64,000 nt of DNA from Limibacter armeniacum (GCF_036880985.1 NZ_JBAJNO010000009.1:1116001-1180000), one strand, 5' to 3'. Shown: positions 54,042 to 63,032, numbered from the stretch's first letter. The notes: a model not told the origin generated them from the letters alone. Program-made: numbers and translations.

Positions 54042-55529
54042 CTAGAAATAATAGGAGTAATACTTTTTATCTCCTCTCTCAGTCATTACTTCCAAAATAA
54101 CCCTACCTCTGATCCGTTCCAGAATTTCCGTAAAGTCTTCAGCACTGTTAACAGGATAACGGTTAATTGCCAATATCAACATCCCTTTTCTAAGGTCCAT
54201 CCTATCCAGTAACCCACCTCTTTTCAAGGACATGACTCTAATACCACTCTCCAATCCTAGTTTTGTTTTCTCAAACTTTGGAACAGATTCGAAAGTAGCA
54301 CCTATGCTTTCCGCATTGTACACTTCTCTTTTAGAAATCCCTGTTGTTCCATCAAGATTGGTCAGTACCAGATATGTATTCATCAGTTTTCCATTTCTGA
54401 TATATTTCAACCTGATTTCATCACCTGGAACATAAAAACTTAATTGTTCTGCAAAATCAGCTTCAGTATTAATTTCAAAATTGTCAATCTCAACAATCAC
54501 ATCCCCAACTTCTACACCGCCTTTTTCAGCAGCACCACCAACATCAACTCTTGAGACAACAATGCCGTCCACATTATCCAAATTCAACTTATTGGAAATT
54601 TGCTCATCTACCTCTACCACTTCTGCACCAATAAAAGCCTTTTGGACTTCACCATACTTCTTTAGGTCATTGACTACCTTAGCTACAATATCTGAAGGTA
54701 CTGCAAACCCATACCCCGCATATGAACCTGTTCGAGAAAGGATAGCTGTATTAATTCCCACCAAATCACCATCCACATTGACCAATGCTCCACCACTGTT
54801 CCCAGGGTTAATGGCAGCATCCGTCTGGATAAATGACTCAATTGGGAAAACATCTTTCAAAATGTTAATCTTCCTCCCTTTGGCGCTTACAATCCCTGCT
54901 GTAACAGTTGTTGCCAAATTGAACGGGTTACCAACTGCCAAAACCCAATCTCCTACCTGAAGCTCCCGTGAACTCGCTACTCTTATCGAAGGCAAATTCT
55001 CTGCTTCGATCTTTAACAAAGCCAAGTCTGTTGATGTATCCGTCCCTATCAGTTTAGCCTTGTAAGTACGCTTATTGTGTACTACCTCAATCTTATCCGA
55101 ATTGGCTATAACGTGATTATTGGTTACAATATATCCATCATCAGAGAAGATCACTCCAGATCCAGACCCTAATGCAATACCGCCTTCACGACTGGGACTA
55201 CGTTCAAAAAACAAGTCAAGCCATGTTGACCTTCTGCTATAAGCTCCTTGTGTATAAGTTTTGATGTACACCACAGACTGCGTAGCCACGCCAGAGGCTT
55301 CTGAAAAGCTGAGTATGTCACCACCTTCTCCTTTAGGTAGTCCATTTACATTGGTCGTTGCATAAGGAACTGGTCTATGAATCTCCAAGGATTCTGCCAC
55401 TTCTCCTTGTCTTACCAGCTCAACAGCTTGTGTACCATTGGTATTACCATTATCCAATTTGCTGAATAGATATGCGCCAATGAATCCTGCTAACAAACTC
55501 AGTAATACTGTAAAAATATTGCGTTTCAT
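54042..55529 (-). CDS. HtrA/DegQ-type periplasmic serine protease
   Basis: This 495-residue protease/chaperone has an N-terminal membrane anchor or signal (5-23). The trypsin-like domain has the triad His139 in TNNHVI, Asp168 in STDLALLKI and Ser245 in INPGNSGGALVN. Two PDZ domains follow (about 300-395 and 410-490, the second ending with EVMTERGDKKYY). This is the DegP/DegQ/HtrA architecture for periplasmic protein quality control. I start at the ATG at 55529; the open frame runs 16 codons further. No sensor-kinase gene is next to it. Confidence 0.95.
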   Translation of the reverse strand: MKRNIFTVLLSLLAGFIGAYLFSKLDNGNTNGTQAVELVRQGEVAESLEIHRPVPYATTNVNGLPKGEGGDILSFSEASGVATQSVVYIKTYTQGAYSRRSTWLDLFFERSPSREGGIALGSGSGVIFSDDGYIVTNNHVIANSDKIEVVHNKRTYKAKLIGTDTSTDLALLKIEAENLPSIRVASSRELQVGDWVLAVGNPFNLATTVTAGIVSAKGRKINILKDVFPIESFIQTDAAINPGNSGGALVNVDGDLVGINTAILSRTGSYAGYGFAVPSDIVAKVVNDLKKYGEVQKAFIGAEVVEVDEQISNKLNLDNVDGIVVSRVDVGGAAEKGGVEVGDVIVEIDNFEINTEADFAEQLSFYVPGDEIRLKYIRNGKLMNTYLVLTNLDGTTGISKREVYNAESIGATFESVPKFEKTKLGLESGIRVMSLKRGGLLDRMDLRKGMLILAINRYPVNSAEDFTEILERIRGRVILEVMTERGDKKYYSYYF

Positions 55530-55597
55530 ATTTCTGAAGTTGCTTATTATATATTTGTCTATAATTGAATAGTCCAATCAAATCACTTTCATTTCAT

Positions 55598-55638
55598 AAA
55601 AAAAGCAAACCTTAGACCATCGTCTAAAATTTGCTTTT
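55598..55638 (-). terminator. Intrinsic terminator of the MutA-like gene
   Basis: On the minus strand AAAAGCAAA pairs with TTTGCTTTT and the inner TTAGAC with GTCTAA, each after a 2-nt internal bulge, with a T-run following. It lies about 45 bp past the stop codon and before the HtrA gene. Confidence 0.82.
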
Positions 55639-55682
55639 CTGTGACAATTTGACAGCTTTAATCTGACAAGATTGAAGGTTCA

Positions 55683-56705
55683 CTAGCTTGGTGGAAAATA
55701 GCTATCCCAAGTAAGGTTCACCAATTTATTCGTCAAGGCTTCCAAGTAATAGGACTCACTCCCACTGTAATAGTCTTCAAATACTGACTCTAACAACTTC
55801 TGCTCTGCTCCTGACACCTCATTGTTTTCCAATACGTCATGATCTGCAAGTAACGTAAGCAAGTTACATCCCCCCATAACCGCTGAAGCCAATTTCAATT
55901 GAGAACATTTTTCACCTTGATTACTTGAAGCAGTTTCTGAAGCAAAAGCATGAATTTTTATATCACTCAGAGAAAATTTTTCCACTTTAAAGTATTGAGA
56001 CAACTTGAAAAGTAACACTCTCAGCGCCCTGATACCTGCTATTTCATAATAGTATTGGTCACTTATATTGAAGCATATAACCATGTTATCAAAAGCTTCT
56101 TTTTCAGACACCTCTCTCTCCGCAAGCTCTTTCATTCTCTTAACAACCACATCCATTGCGTCACTTAGCCGATCTGCTACTTTTTCTACACAATTCAGAA
56201 TGATACTGTTCACCTTAAAATCAGGACTATTTTTAACTAAAAGCATTGCTTTGGATATATCGTCAACATGAGGTTCTCGTGACATTATATACCCTTTGAG
56301 CTTCTCTGCTTTCACTCCATTCATTTTTATAAATGAGAGATAACTTTCAAGATAAGATGTTATGTTTCGTTGCGTGATTAGTACAATTCCTTTTCTCTCC
56401 AAATCAACGCCTTTCAAAAGTACCTCCCAATCTACATTAGCAACATGCTGATTTGAAAAATCAAAAACGAGTGATCCAGCTCCTGCATCAATGGATTTAA
56501 GTACCCCTGCATTTTGTTCATTATCACTTACACCAACCACACTATGGCAACTTTCCCAGTGACGAACACCCAGTTCGGTAATTATTTTTCTATTTACTCC
56601 TTCTTTTAGATTGTTGTCTATCGGGGGAAAATCAAATGCGAAAGGTGAAGTACCAAGACTTCCTGACTGAATATTATGTTCAGTTGCGATATTGTTTTCA
56701 ATCAT
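55683..56705 (-). CDS. Degenerate methylmalonyl-CoA mutase small-subunit-like protein
   Basis: This 340-residue protein resembles the MutA (small) subunit of methylmalonyl-CoA mutase but is short. Homology shows in FDFPPIDNN near the N-terminus, in YYYEIAGIRALRVLLFKL and AVMGGCNLLTLLADHD near the C-terminus, and in the ESYYLEAL close to the end. The usual Y-x-N-x-L-R-T-T-x-E segment before the GGC is replaced by ETASSNQGEKCSQ. There is no B12-binding domain and no mutB gene next to it, so it cannot act as a mutase alone. The deoC-like gene lies 123 bp upstream on the same strand. A scaffold or repurposed protein is possible. Confidence 0.72.
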   Translation of the reverse strand: MIENNIATEHNIQSGSLGTSPFAFDFPPIDNNLKEGVNRKIITELGVRHWESCHSVVGVSDNEQNAGVLKSIDAGAGSLVFDFSNQHVANVDWEVLLKGVDLERKGIVLITQRNITSYLESYLSFIKMNGVKAEKLKGYIMSREPHVDDISKAMLLVKNSPDFKVNSIILNCVEKVADRLSDAMDVVVKRMKELAEREVSEKEAFDNMVICFNISDQYYYEIAGIRALRVLLFKLSQYFKVEKFSLSDIKIHAFASETASSNQGEKCSQLKLASAVMGGCNLLTLLADHDVLENNEVSGAEQKLLESVFEDYYSGSESYYLEALTNKLVNLTWDSYFPPS

Positions 56706-56828
56706 GATAATAGGCTATTAAAGTAACTTAAAAAATTATTCAGAGTAGTTCACTTATAGGCGAGCACTATTGTGCTTCTTAATATAGTTTTTGGCTAATG
56801 TAATAAATTTGGCATGTTACAATCAGCT

Positions 56829-57488
56829 TTATGGAGAAACTATTGATTTTGATAAAAAACCAACACGTTCAGCACCTGCTTCTAATATACTTTCTATTGC
56901 TTTCAACTCAAAACTATAAGATTTCACACCTACTGTTTTGGGCAACAAGTCACGTACATATTGCACAGTACTTTGATCAGGAACCGTATGAACAAGTCCT
57001 GTACCAAGACTTACAAAATCGGCTCCTCCATCTACACTGATCTTACATGCTTTTTGAATTTCAGTTGGCATAAGATAAGCAGTTTCAATTATTATTTTCA
57101 TAAACACATTACTTACATGCGCTATTTTAGAAAATTGTGCGACTTCAACCTTAGCCCAACCTGTACTATCTGATTTAAATGCAGTAAAGTTCATCGTAAT
57201 GTCCAATTCATCTACACCTTCATCAATTGCTTTTTCAATTTCAATGCGTTTTGGTTCTGATCGGCTATAACCAAAAGGGTAACCTACTACCGTTATGAGC
57301 TTGGTGTCAGCACCAGCCAACTCTCTTCTTGCCTTCTTAACCCAATAAGGAGGTAGACATATTCCACCATAATTGTGTTCAACCACTAATTCAATTGTCT
57401 CCATCACTTCACGTTCTGTAACTGTTGGATGCAGACAAGAGTATTCTACAAATTGGTTTAAGTCAGCCTTCTTTTTATCTCGTTCCAT
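56829..57488 (-). CDS. Deoxyribose-phosphate aldolase-like protein without the Schiff-base lysine
   Basis: This 219-residue TIM-barrel protein is homologous to DeoC (deoxyribose-5-phosphate aldolase). Conserved pieces are ICLPPYWVKKAR, TVVGYPFG, DELDITMNF (Asp96, E. coli Asp102) and MKIIIETAYL (Lys131, E. coli Lys137). VGVKSYSFEL carries Lys189 (E. coli Lys201). The Schiff-base lysine, Lys167 in FIKTSTGK of E. coli, is Ser160 here in FVSLGTGL, and the KTSTG and GG motifs are gone. The frame is intact. It should not make an enzyme-substrate imine in the usual way, so it may be inactive or altered. It precedes the MutA-like gene on the same strand. Confidence 0.82.
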   Translation of the reverse strand: MERDKKKADLNQFVEYSCLHPTVTEREVMETIELVVEHNYGGICLPPYWVKKARRELAGADTKLITVVGYPFGYSRSEPKRIEIEKAIDEGVDELDITMNFTAFKSDSTGWAKVEVAQFSKIAHVSNVFMKIIIETAYLMPTEIQKACKISVDGGADFVSLGTGLVHTVPDQSTVQYVRDLLPKTVGVKSYSFELKAIESILEAGAERVGFLSKSIVSP

Positions 57489-57549
57489 TTTCTTTCTTTA
57501 TTAAAAGAACAAGTTATGTAAAAGTATTTGTTTCGGTTCTTTCCTAAAA

Positions 57550-57583
57550 CATAAAAAGCAACTTGCTTCTAGAAACAAGTTGC
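57550..57583 (-). terminator. Intrinsic terminator of pdxJ
   Basis: On the minus strand GCAACTTG pairs perfectly with CAAGTTGC with a 10-nt loop and is followed by TTTTTATG. It lies about 30 bp past the pdxJ stop codon. Confidence 0.83.
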
Positions 57584-57612
57584 CTTTCTTCAATTAGCTT
57601 TATAAAGCTATG

Positions 57613-58326
57613 CTATTGTAATTGTCTCAGATACATCTGAATGGTATTCTCCAAACCATAATACAATGCATCACAAATTAAAGCATGCCCTATTGACACT
57701 TCATCAAGTCCTTCTATATGCTGATGGAAATATTTCAGGTTCTGCAAGTCAAGGTCATGTCCTGCATTAAGTCCCAAGCCTGCTGCCTTAGCTGCTTTAG
57801 CTGCCTTAACATAAGGAGCAATTGCTGCTTCAGGGTTTTCACCGTATTGTTCTGCATATGGCTCAGTGTATAGCTCTACCCTATCGGCACCAATAATAGC
57901 CGCTCCTTCTACCATTTCCACAATTGGATCCACAAAGATTGAAGTCCTAATACCATGACTTTTCAACTCTTTCACTACATCAATAAGGAAATCTTTGTGT
58001 TTGATTGTATCCCAACCTGCATTTGATGTAATGGCATCATCTGCATCTGGCACGAGCGTAGCCTGAGCAGGTTGCGTATCCAAAACCAATTGCATGAACC
58101 TTTCATTGGGGTTTCCTTCTATATTGAATTCTGTAGTTACAATCTCTTTGAGCTCTGTCACATCACGGAAGCGGATATGGCGTTCATCCGGTCTAGGATG
58201 TACTGTTATTCCTTCAGCTCCGAACCTTTCGCAGTCTCTTGCCACCTGTATAACGTCTGGATTGTTGCCGCCCCTCGCGTTTCTCAGCGTAGCCACCTTA
58301 TTGATATTTACGCTCAGTCTAGTCAT
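57613..58326 (-). CDS. pdxJ: Pyridoxine 5-phosphate synthase
   Basis: This 237-residue TIM-barrel enzyme condenses 1-deoxy-xylulose 5-phosphate with 3-amino-2-oxopropyl phosphate in de novo vitamin B6 synthesis. [19 protein letters not shown] starts the fold. [30 protein letters not shown] and [12 protein letters not shown] are all typical. Length is normal and no residue of the family core looks missing. It is monocistronic with its own terminator. Confidence 0.97.
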   Translation of the reverse strand: MTRLSVNINKVATLRNARGGNNPDVIQVARDCERFGAEGITVHPRPDERHIRFRDVTELKEIVTTEFNIEGNPNERFMQLVLDTQPAQATLVPDADDAITSNAGWDTIKHKDFLIDVVKELKSHGIRTSIFVDPIVEMVEGAAIIGADRVELYTEPYAEQYGENPEAAIAPYVKAAKAAKAAGLGLNAGHDLDLQNLKYFHQHIEGLDEVSIGHALICDALYYGLENTIQMYLRQLQ

Positions 58327-58482
58327 CCAATTTTAGATTTTGGTTTAAAAATAACTTGTTTGTAATATTGACCTGAAACTGCTTTCATGGATTATTCCAT
58401 GGTATTCACATGAAAAATGCAGTATTTTATGTATCTGCATCCATAAGTGCAATTGCATAATATTAAACAAAATAACTATAAA

Positions 58483-58935
58483 ATGAGCTTAAAAGCTAGA
58501 ATACAGGAAGAGATGAAAACGGCCATGAAGGCCAAAGATAAAGATACACTTACAGCGCTGAAGTCTATCAAGGCAAAAATTCAGCTTGCTGAGACTGCTA
58601 GTGGGGCATCAGAAGAGCTGACAGAAGCAGAGGAGTTTCAACTGCTTATGAAAGAAGCCAAGCAACGTAAAGACTCTGCTCAAGTATATCAAGATGCTGG
58701 AAGAGAAGAACTAGCCGAAGTTGAACTGAAAGAATTGGCTGTAATTGAGAAATTCTTACCTCAGCAAATGTCTGACGAAGAAATATCTAACGCGGTAAGC
58801 GAAATCATCGCTAAAACAGGTGCTACTTCAATCAAGGACATGGGTAAGGTTATGGGAATGGCTTCTAAAGAATTGGCAGGTAAAGCTGACAATAAGAAGG
58901 TAGCTGATTTCGTAAAGAAATTACTCAATCAGTAA
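58483..58935 (+). CDS. GatB/YqeY-domain protein
   Basis: This 150-residue, mostly helical protein is a free-standing YqeY domain, the module found at the C-terminus of GatB and GlnRS. MKTAMKAKDKDTLTALKSIKAKIQLAE, IEKFLPQQMSDEEI and MGKVMGMASKELAGKADNKKVAD are typical. YqeY binds tRNA in some systems and its role is otherwise unsettled. The open frame continues upstream to a GTG at 58447, but the domain begins at the ATG at 58483. cvpA-like follows on the same strand. Confidence 0.93.
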   Translation: MSLKARIQEEMKTAMKAKDKDTLTALKSIKAKIQLAETASGASEELTEAEEFQLLMKEAKQRKDSAQVYQDAGREELAEVELKELAVIEKFLPQQMSDEEISNAVSEIIAKTGATSIKDMGKVMGMASKELAGKADNKKVADFVKKLLNQ

Positions 58936-58951
58936 TTAACTGAATAGTAAA

Positions 58952-58991
58952 ATCACCATACTGTCAACAATTCTACAGGCAGTATGGTGAT
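58952..58991 (+). terminator. Hairpin after the YqeY gene
   Basis: ATCACCATACTG pairs with CAGTATGGTGAT over 12 bp with a 16-nt loop. There is no T-run, so it may be a weak terminator or stability element before the CvpA gene. Confidence 0.55.
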
Positions 58992-59033
58992 ATGAAATAC
59001 TAAATCAATTTCTAAATCATTGGTTTCAATTAT

Positions 59034-59603
59034 ATGGTAACCTTGGAGGTAACTACTGGATATATCAGCATTGTAGATATTTTTCTTGGAGGAAGTATCG
59101 TTTATGGTGCCTATAAAGGCTTCAAAAGGGGATTTCTGCTTGAAGTCATCTCTACAGCCGTTTTTCTGGTAGGAGTGTTTATTGTTTTTATGGGAGTGGT
59201 TGCTTTATCTACCAACACACAAGAACTGTTAGGCATTCAGACTCCGAAATCTACTGTATTTTTTCTCTTCCTCTTATTTTATATCGTAGGTACAATTGCC
59301 TTGAACCTCGTTGGAAGAAAACTGCAAGAGTGGGTAGACTACTCCGTATTGGATGACCTTGACAATGTAGCTGCCTTAATTACTGGTGGTTTCAAATATG
59401 CCATTTCGTTATCCATTATCCTCGGACTGTTTAACTCTGCCGGCTTGGGTCCTTCTAAGGCAACCATTGACAACTATATGATTTACCCTGTACTACTTGA
59501 CTTACATGGCTGGCTTGTAGATACTGGAGCCATGTTGGCACCCACAATTGGAGAAAAAGCAGAGCATATTCACAACCTGTTTGACCAGCACATCAGTAAC
59601 TGA
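59034..59603 (+). CDS. CvpA-family membrane protein
   Basis: This 189-residue protein has four hydrophobic segments (about 12-30, 38-58, 77-97, 118-140) and the CvpA-type start IDIFLGG-like VDIFLGGSIVYGAYKGFKRGF. The fold is that of CvpA/colicin V production proteins. These are conserved inner-membrane proteins without an agreed function (cell division, membrane maintenance or bile tolerance in some species). It follows the YqeY gene on the same strand with a hairpin between. The pabA/trpG-like gene is next. Confidence 0.9.
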   Translation: MVTLEVTTGYISIVDIFLGGSIVYGAYKGFKRGFLLEVISTAVFLVGVFIVFMGVVALSTNTQELLGIQTPKSTVFFLFLLFYIVGTIALNLVGRKLQEWVDYSVLDDLDNVAALITGGFKYAISLSIILGLFNSAGLGPSKATIDNYMIYPVLLDLHGWLVDTGAMLAPTIGEKAEHIHNLFDQHISN

Positions 59604-59650
59604 TTATATGAAGAGCGTTCAAGGTTAAATTGACCTTGACATGATTAATG

Positions 59651-59655
59651 AGGAG
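59651..59655 (+). promoter_or_regulatory. Shine-Dalgarno of the PabA/TrpG gene
   Basis: AGGAG precedes the ATG at 59661 by five bases (AAGGC). It is one of the few clear Shine-Dalgarno sequences in this window and supports that start. Confidence 0.5.
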
Positions 59656-59660
59656 AAGGC

Positions 59661-60236
59661 ATGATACTTTTATTGGATAATTTTGATTCGTTTACATATA
59701 ACCTTGCTGATTATTTTGCTCAAGCAGGAGAAAAATGCCACGTTGTAAGAAACAACACCCCTATTAAGGATATTATTTGTAATCAGTATGATGCCGTTGT
59801 TTTGTCACCTGGTCCTGAATCTCCTCAGAAAGCTGGCAACCTAATGCAAGTACTTGAATACTACCACGATAAACTCCCTGTTTTAGGTATCTGTTTGGGA
59901 CATCAAGCCATTGGAGAATTCTTTGGTGCTTCACTTGTCAAAGCCGAGCGTCCAATGCATGGGAAAATATCATTTATCTCACAAATGAATAACGACCCCC
60001 TTTTTAAAGACCTCCCCGAAAAATTCAAAATTGTACGGTACCATTCTTTATTATTAGAGGATGTCAAAGCCCCTCTTTCTGTCACTGCTACCACTGACAA
60101 GGAAGAAGTTATGGCTATCACACATCAATCGCTCCCTATAAAAGGAGTACAATTTCACCCTGAAGCTATCCTAACTGAATTTGGACAATTTATTATAAGA
60201 AATTGGATTATTACTTGGAAAGGTAAAAAATCATAA
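59661..60236 (+). CDS. pabA: Class I glutamine amidotransferase, PabA/TrpG type
   Basis: This 191-residue amidotransferase supplies ammonia to aminodeoxychorismate or anthranilate synthase. LLLDNFDSFTYNLADYF begins the fold. The catalytic cysteine is Cys78 in LGICLGHQAIGEFFGA, and the His-Glu pair lies in QFHPEAILTEFG. No TrpE or PabB gene is next to it, and no trp gene is seen, so pabA is the more likely name. An AGGAG sequence lies six bases before the ATG. Confidence 0.9.
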   Translation: MILLLDNFDSFTYNLADYFAQAGEKCHVVRNNTPIKDIICNQYDAVVLSPGPESPQKAGNLMQVLEYYHDKLPVLGICLGHQAIGEFFGASLVKAERPMHGKISFISQMNNDPLFKDLPEKFKIVRYHSLLLEDVKAPLSVTATTDKEEVMAITHQSLPIKGVQFHPEAILTEFGQFIIRNWIITWKGKKS

Positions 60237-60374
60237 AGAATCTAAGGTCTTTTATCCTCAATTACTTTTTTCTTCCCTTTATTTTAGCAAATATTATATA
60301 AGATTTGAGAAGAAGCCGTTATAATATTACATCGAACAGGCTCATTCTCAATTGATAATATTTAGCTAAGAACC

Positions 60375-60899
60375 ATGACCCTTATAACCCAAAAACTACT
60401 TAATAAAGTATTACAGTATGTTCGCAATGGCCAATGGGATAAAGGCCAAGTATTGCTGATCGAAGAAGGCTGTGCTCCTGATGAGAGTACTTATATTATA
60501 GAAAAGATAAAAGAAGAAAATAGCACCTCCTTTTATCCTAAAAACTATTTGGCAGACTTGTTACCACAACATGCTGCTGAAGCTATTTCATTTTTGACTT
60601 TCTTTTATGAAGCTCCTCTTTCATTTACCTCGAGGCTACTCACTCAGTACCTGAAAGGTGATACTATCAATGAGCATTCACTGACAACTTTTCTTTCCTT
60701 TTTTGAAGGAAGAAAAGCTTCAGACACTTTTGATGTACCACATAGAAAAAGTGATATAAATAATGAGTTAATGGGAATTATGGCTTCATACAATGAAGGA
60801 GAAGCTTACCATATGCTAACAGAGAAACTTGGTTTCTCCAATAAGGATGCTGATGAGTATATGAATATTCTAAGAAATAGTATGGTTAGACGCTTCTAA
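60375..60899 (+). CDS. Small helical protein of unknown function
   Basis: This 174-residue protein is not recognised. It begins with ITQKLLNKVLQYVRNGQWDKGQVLL and has alternating helical stretches, with a C-terminal SNKDADEYMNILRNSMV. It contains no signal peptide, transmembrane segment, Cys pair or catalytic motif. It follows the PabA/TrpG gene by 138 bp on the same strand but no operon link is shown. The ATG at 60375 is the only good start. Confidence 0.55.
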   Translation: MTLITQKLLNKVLQYVRNGQWDKGQVLLIEEGCAPDESTYIIEKIKEENSTSFYPKNYLADLLPQHAAEAISFLTFFYEAPLSFTSRLLTQYLKGDTINEHSLTTFLSFFEGRKASDTFDVPHRKSDINNELMGIMASYNEGEAYHMLTEKLGFSNKDADEYMNILRNSMVRRF

Positions 60900-61257
60900 T
60901 GAACTCATAACAATTTACAACCGACACTACTGTTCCATGCGTAAAAATTAGCCCATAAAGTTATTTATAACGAAGCTTTTATCACTATTACCACAAAATA
61001 TTACATCTGTTTTGAATCGGGTTTGTAAACGCCTTTCTGACAAACCTATTGATTATACTCAAATAGCGCCCAATCATTATATAACAATGCATATATAACC
61101 ATAAAAAGGCGCTTTTTCAGAGGTGAAGATTTGATAAGTAATATTTTAGTTATATTTTAAATAAATGATTGAATGAAAGCTAACGATTGGCCAAACCTTT
61201 TCGTTATTCCTCGTTCAATTAGTTTGTACTAAAACACATAACCATTGACCTATAAGC
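60900..61257. other. Intergenic region before tRNA-Ala
   Basis: About 360 bp of AT-rich DNA ends at the tRNA gene. TTTG at 61223 followed by TAACCATTG is a poor match to the promoter consensus. I see no gene, rRNA fragment or att-type repeat of the tRNA 3-prime end. Confidence 0.5.
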
Positions 61258-61331
<74 letters not shown>

Positions 61332-61445
61332 CGTTATATCCTTACATTCTTTTGACCAACTCACGCTGCTTCCCGCCTTGCGTGAACATCAAAAACAAAA
61401 TCAGTTATCCAGTATCCAGACTACTGAAATTAACCTCATTAACTT

Positions 61446-62924
61446 ATGGCAAAATTAAAGCATATCATCAAACAACTGTCAGAGGAAGATTTCGACGCAA
61501 TCTACCACTCCTTGACAAGCAGTAATGCTGATAAGTCAGCTTTTCTGCTCAAAGCGATGAGAAGCCGCAATATGTCCGACAACCAGATTCTGGAAGTCCT
61601 ACAAGTCAATACAAATGCTTACTACACGCTTCGTTCACGATTAAACCAAAAAATTGAGGAACACTTGTTGCAACAAATGGAAAGTCCGAGAACGGACCTT
61701 CTGAAGAAAGTATCCAACATCAATGAAATGGTTTTCACTAAGAAAAAAGCCATTTCAATTGCAACGCTCAAAAAACTTGAAAAAGAGTTATTGGACTATG
61801 ACCTGTCCAATGAACTTACGGTGGTTTATAAGGCACTTAAAAAGTTACATATCAATTCTCCAGACTTCTTTCATTATTCACAGCTTTACAACAAGCACGT
61901 TTCCTACATGCTTGCCATTGACAAGATTGAAGATATCCTAGCAGATTACTTCAAAAAGTTCAGTGTATTTACCTTGACGGGTGATGAAATAGAAAAACTG
62001 AGTCTGGATTACCTGAAAAAGGAAATCAACAATATGTGTGATTTATATGATTCACACCGCCCTTATGTCTACAAAAGCTGTGTCAATATATTTCATAGGT
62101 TATTCGTAATGGCAGAAGAGCAGACAGAGTTTGATAATGGGGAAGAAGCAATCGAAGATATCTTTGACCGCATTGACTTAATCTTTGAAGAGTACCATAA
62201 GGATGCTGTCTATTTTCACCTCAAGCTCGTTTTTGAATTTCTGAAACTGGAATACTATAACCATTACCGCGTGTATAGGAAAGCAGGCTCCTTCTATGAT
62301 GAAGTAAATAACTCTGCCTCTGCCTTACTATCATACTGTAATATATTCACCTTCCCTTCTCAATTCATGTACACTAAAATCAGTAGGCATCTAAGACTTG
62401 AAACAGAAGCGGAAATGTATGAAGAATGCTCCAAAATATTCGAGGATTACTCCCCTGATATGGATGACATCCCGAATTATATCAACTATATATTATACAG
62501 GTCGCTTTCCTGTTACTATGCAGATAAGTATGATGAAGCCGCAAGGTGGATCAATAACTTACTAAATGAAATGAGTTTAAAAAAATACCCTTATGCCATG
62601 CTTGAAATCAAGGCTGTACTAGCCTTACAGTATTGCTGCATGAGGGATTTTGAACTTTTCAACCAACTCATCAGCAGTATTCAGAGACAAATTAGAATAC
62701 TAGGAAAAGAAAACTGTGAAGATGTAGTCCTGTTTGTAAAGATGCTGAAAACAGGATTAAGTGATGTCAAACGTGACAAGGAAATTAAGGTAAATAGCCT
62801 TTCTGAAAAATTTCTGATAACGCCTCAACCTAGAAACTTCTCCCCTATTCATTTTGTTAGGATCGATGATAAATTCAAACATGTCATATGCAGAAATGAT
62901 CCTTATACTGAAATCAAAAGCTAA
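61446..62924 (+). CDS. Large helical protein of unknown function
   Basis: This 492-residue protein is not recognised by name. It opens with a 70-residue helical segment, DNQILEVLQVNTNAYYTLRSRLNQKIEEHLL, which looks like a helix-turn-helix-type start. About 350 residues of repeating amphipathic helices follow, suggestive of TPR-like solenoid repeats (YYNHYRVYRKAGSFYDEV, YIN YILYRSLSCYYADKYDEA). No signal peptide or membrane segment is present, so it is probably cytoplasmic. It starts 115 bp after tRNA-Ala and ends with its own terminator. Confidence 0.6.
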   Translation: MAKLKHIIKQLSEEDFDAIYHSLTSSNADKSAFLLKAMRSRNMSDNQILEVLQVNTNAYYTLRSRLNQKIEEHLLQQMESPRTDLLKKVSNINEMVFTKKKAISIATLKKLEKELLDYDLSNELTVVYKALKKLHINSPDFFHYSQLYNKHVSYMLAIDKIEDILADYFKKFSVFTLTGDEIEKLSLDYLKKEINNMCDLYDSHRPYVYKSCVNIFHRLFVMAEEQTEFDNGEEAIEDIFDRIDLIFEEYHKDAVYFHLKLVFEFLKLEYYNHYRVYRKAGSFYDEVNNSASALLSYCNIFTFPSQFMYTKISRHLRLETEAEMYEECSKIFEDYSPDMDDIPNYINYILYRSLSCYYADKYDEAARWINNLLNEMSLKKYPYAMLEIKAVLALQYCCMRDFELFNQLISSIQRQIRILGKENCEDVVLFVKMLKTGLSDVKRDKEIKVNSLSEKFLITPQPRNFSPIHFVRIDDKFKHVICRNDPYTEIKS

Positions 62925-62952
62925 ATCAATGCCTCTTACTTTACTTATACTG

Positions 62953-62985
62953 AAAGCCATTGTCCTATGTGACTTTGGCTTTTTT
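62953..62985 (+). terminator. Intrinsic terminator after the 492-residue gene
   Basis: AAAGCCA pairs with TGGCTTT, with GTC and GAC closing an inner stem, and five T follow. It is 29 bp past the stop codon. Confidence 0.72.
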
Positions 62986-63002
62986 CATTTTTACTGAACC
63001 AA

Positions 63003-63032
63003 CAAAAAAAACCCTCATGAAACTCACGAAGG
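63003..63032 (-). terminator. Intrinsic terminator of the response regulator gene
   Basis: On the minus strand CCTTCGTGA pairs with TCATGAGGG (two G-U pairs) with a 3-nt loop, followed by eight T. It lies 37 bp past the stop codon. Confidence 0.75.
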
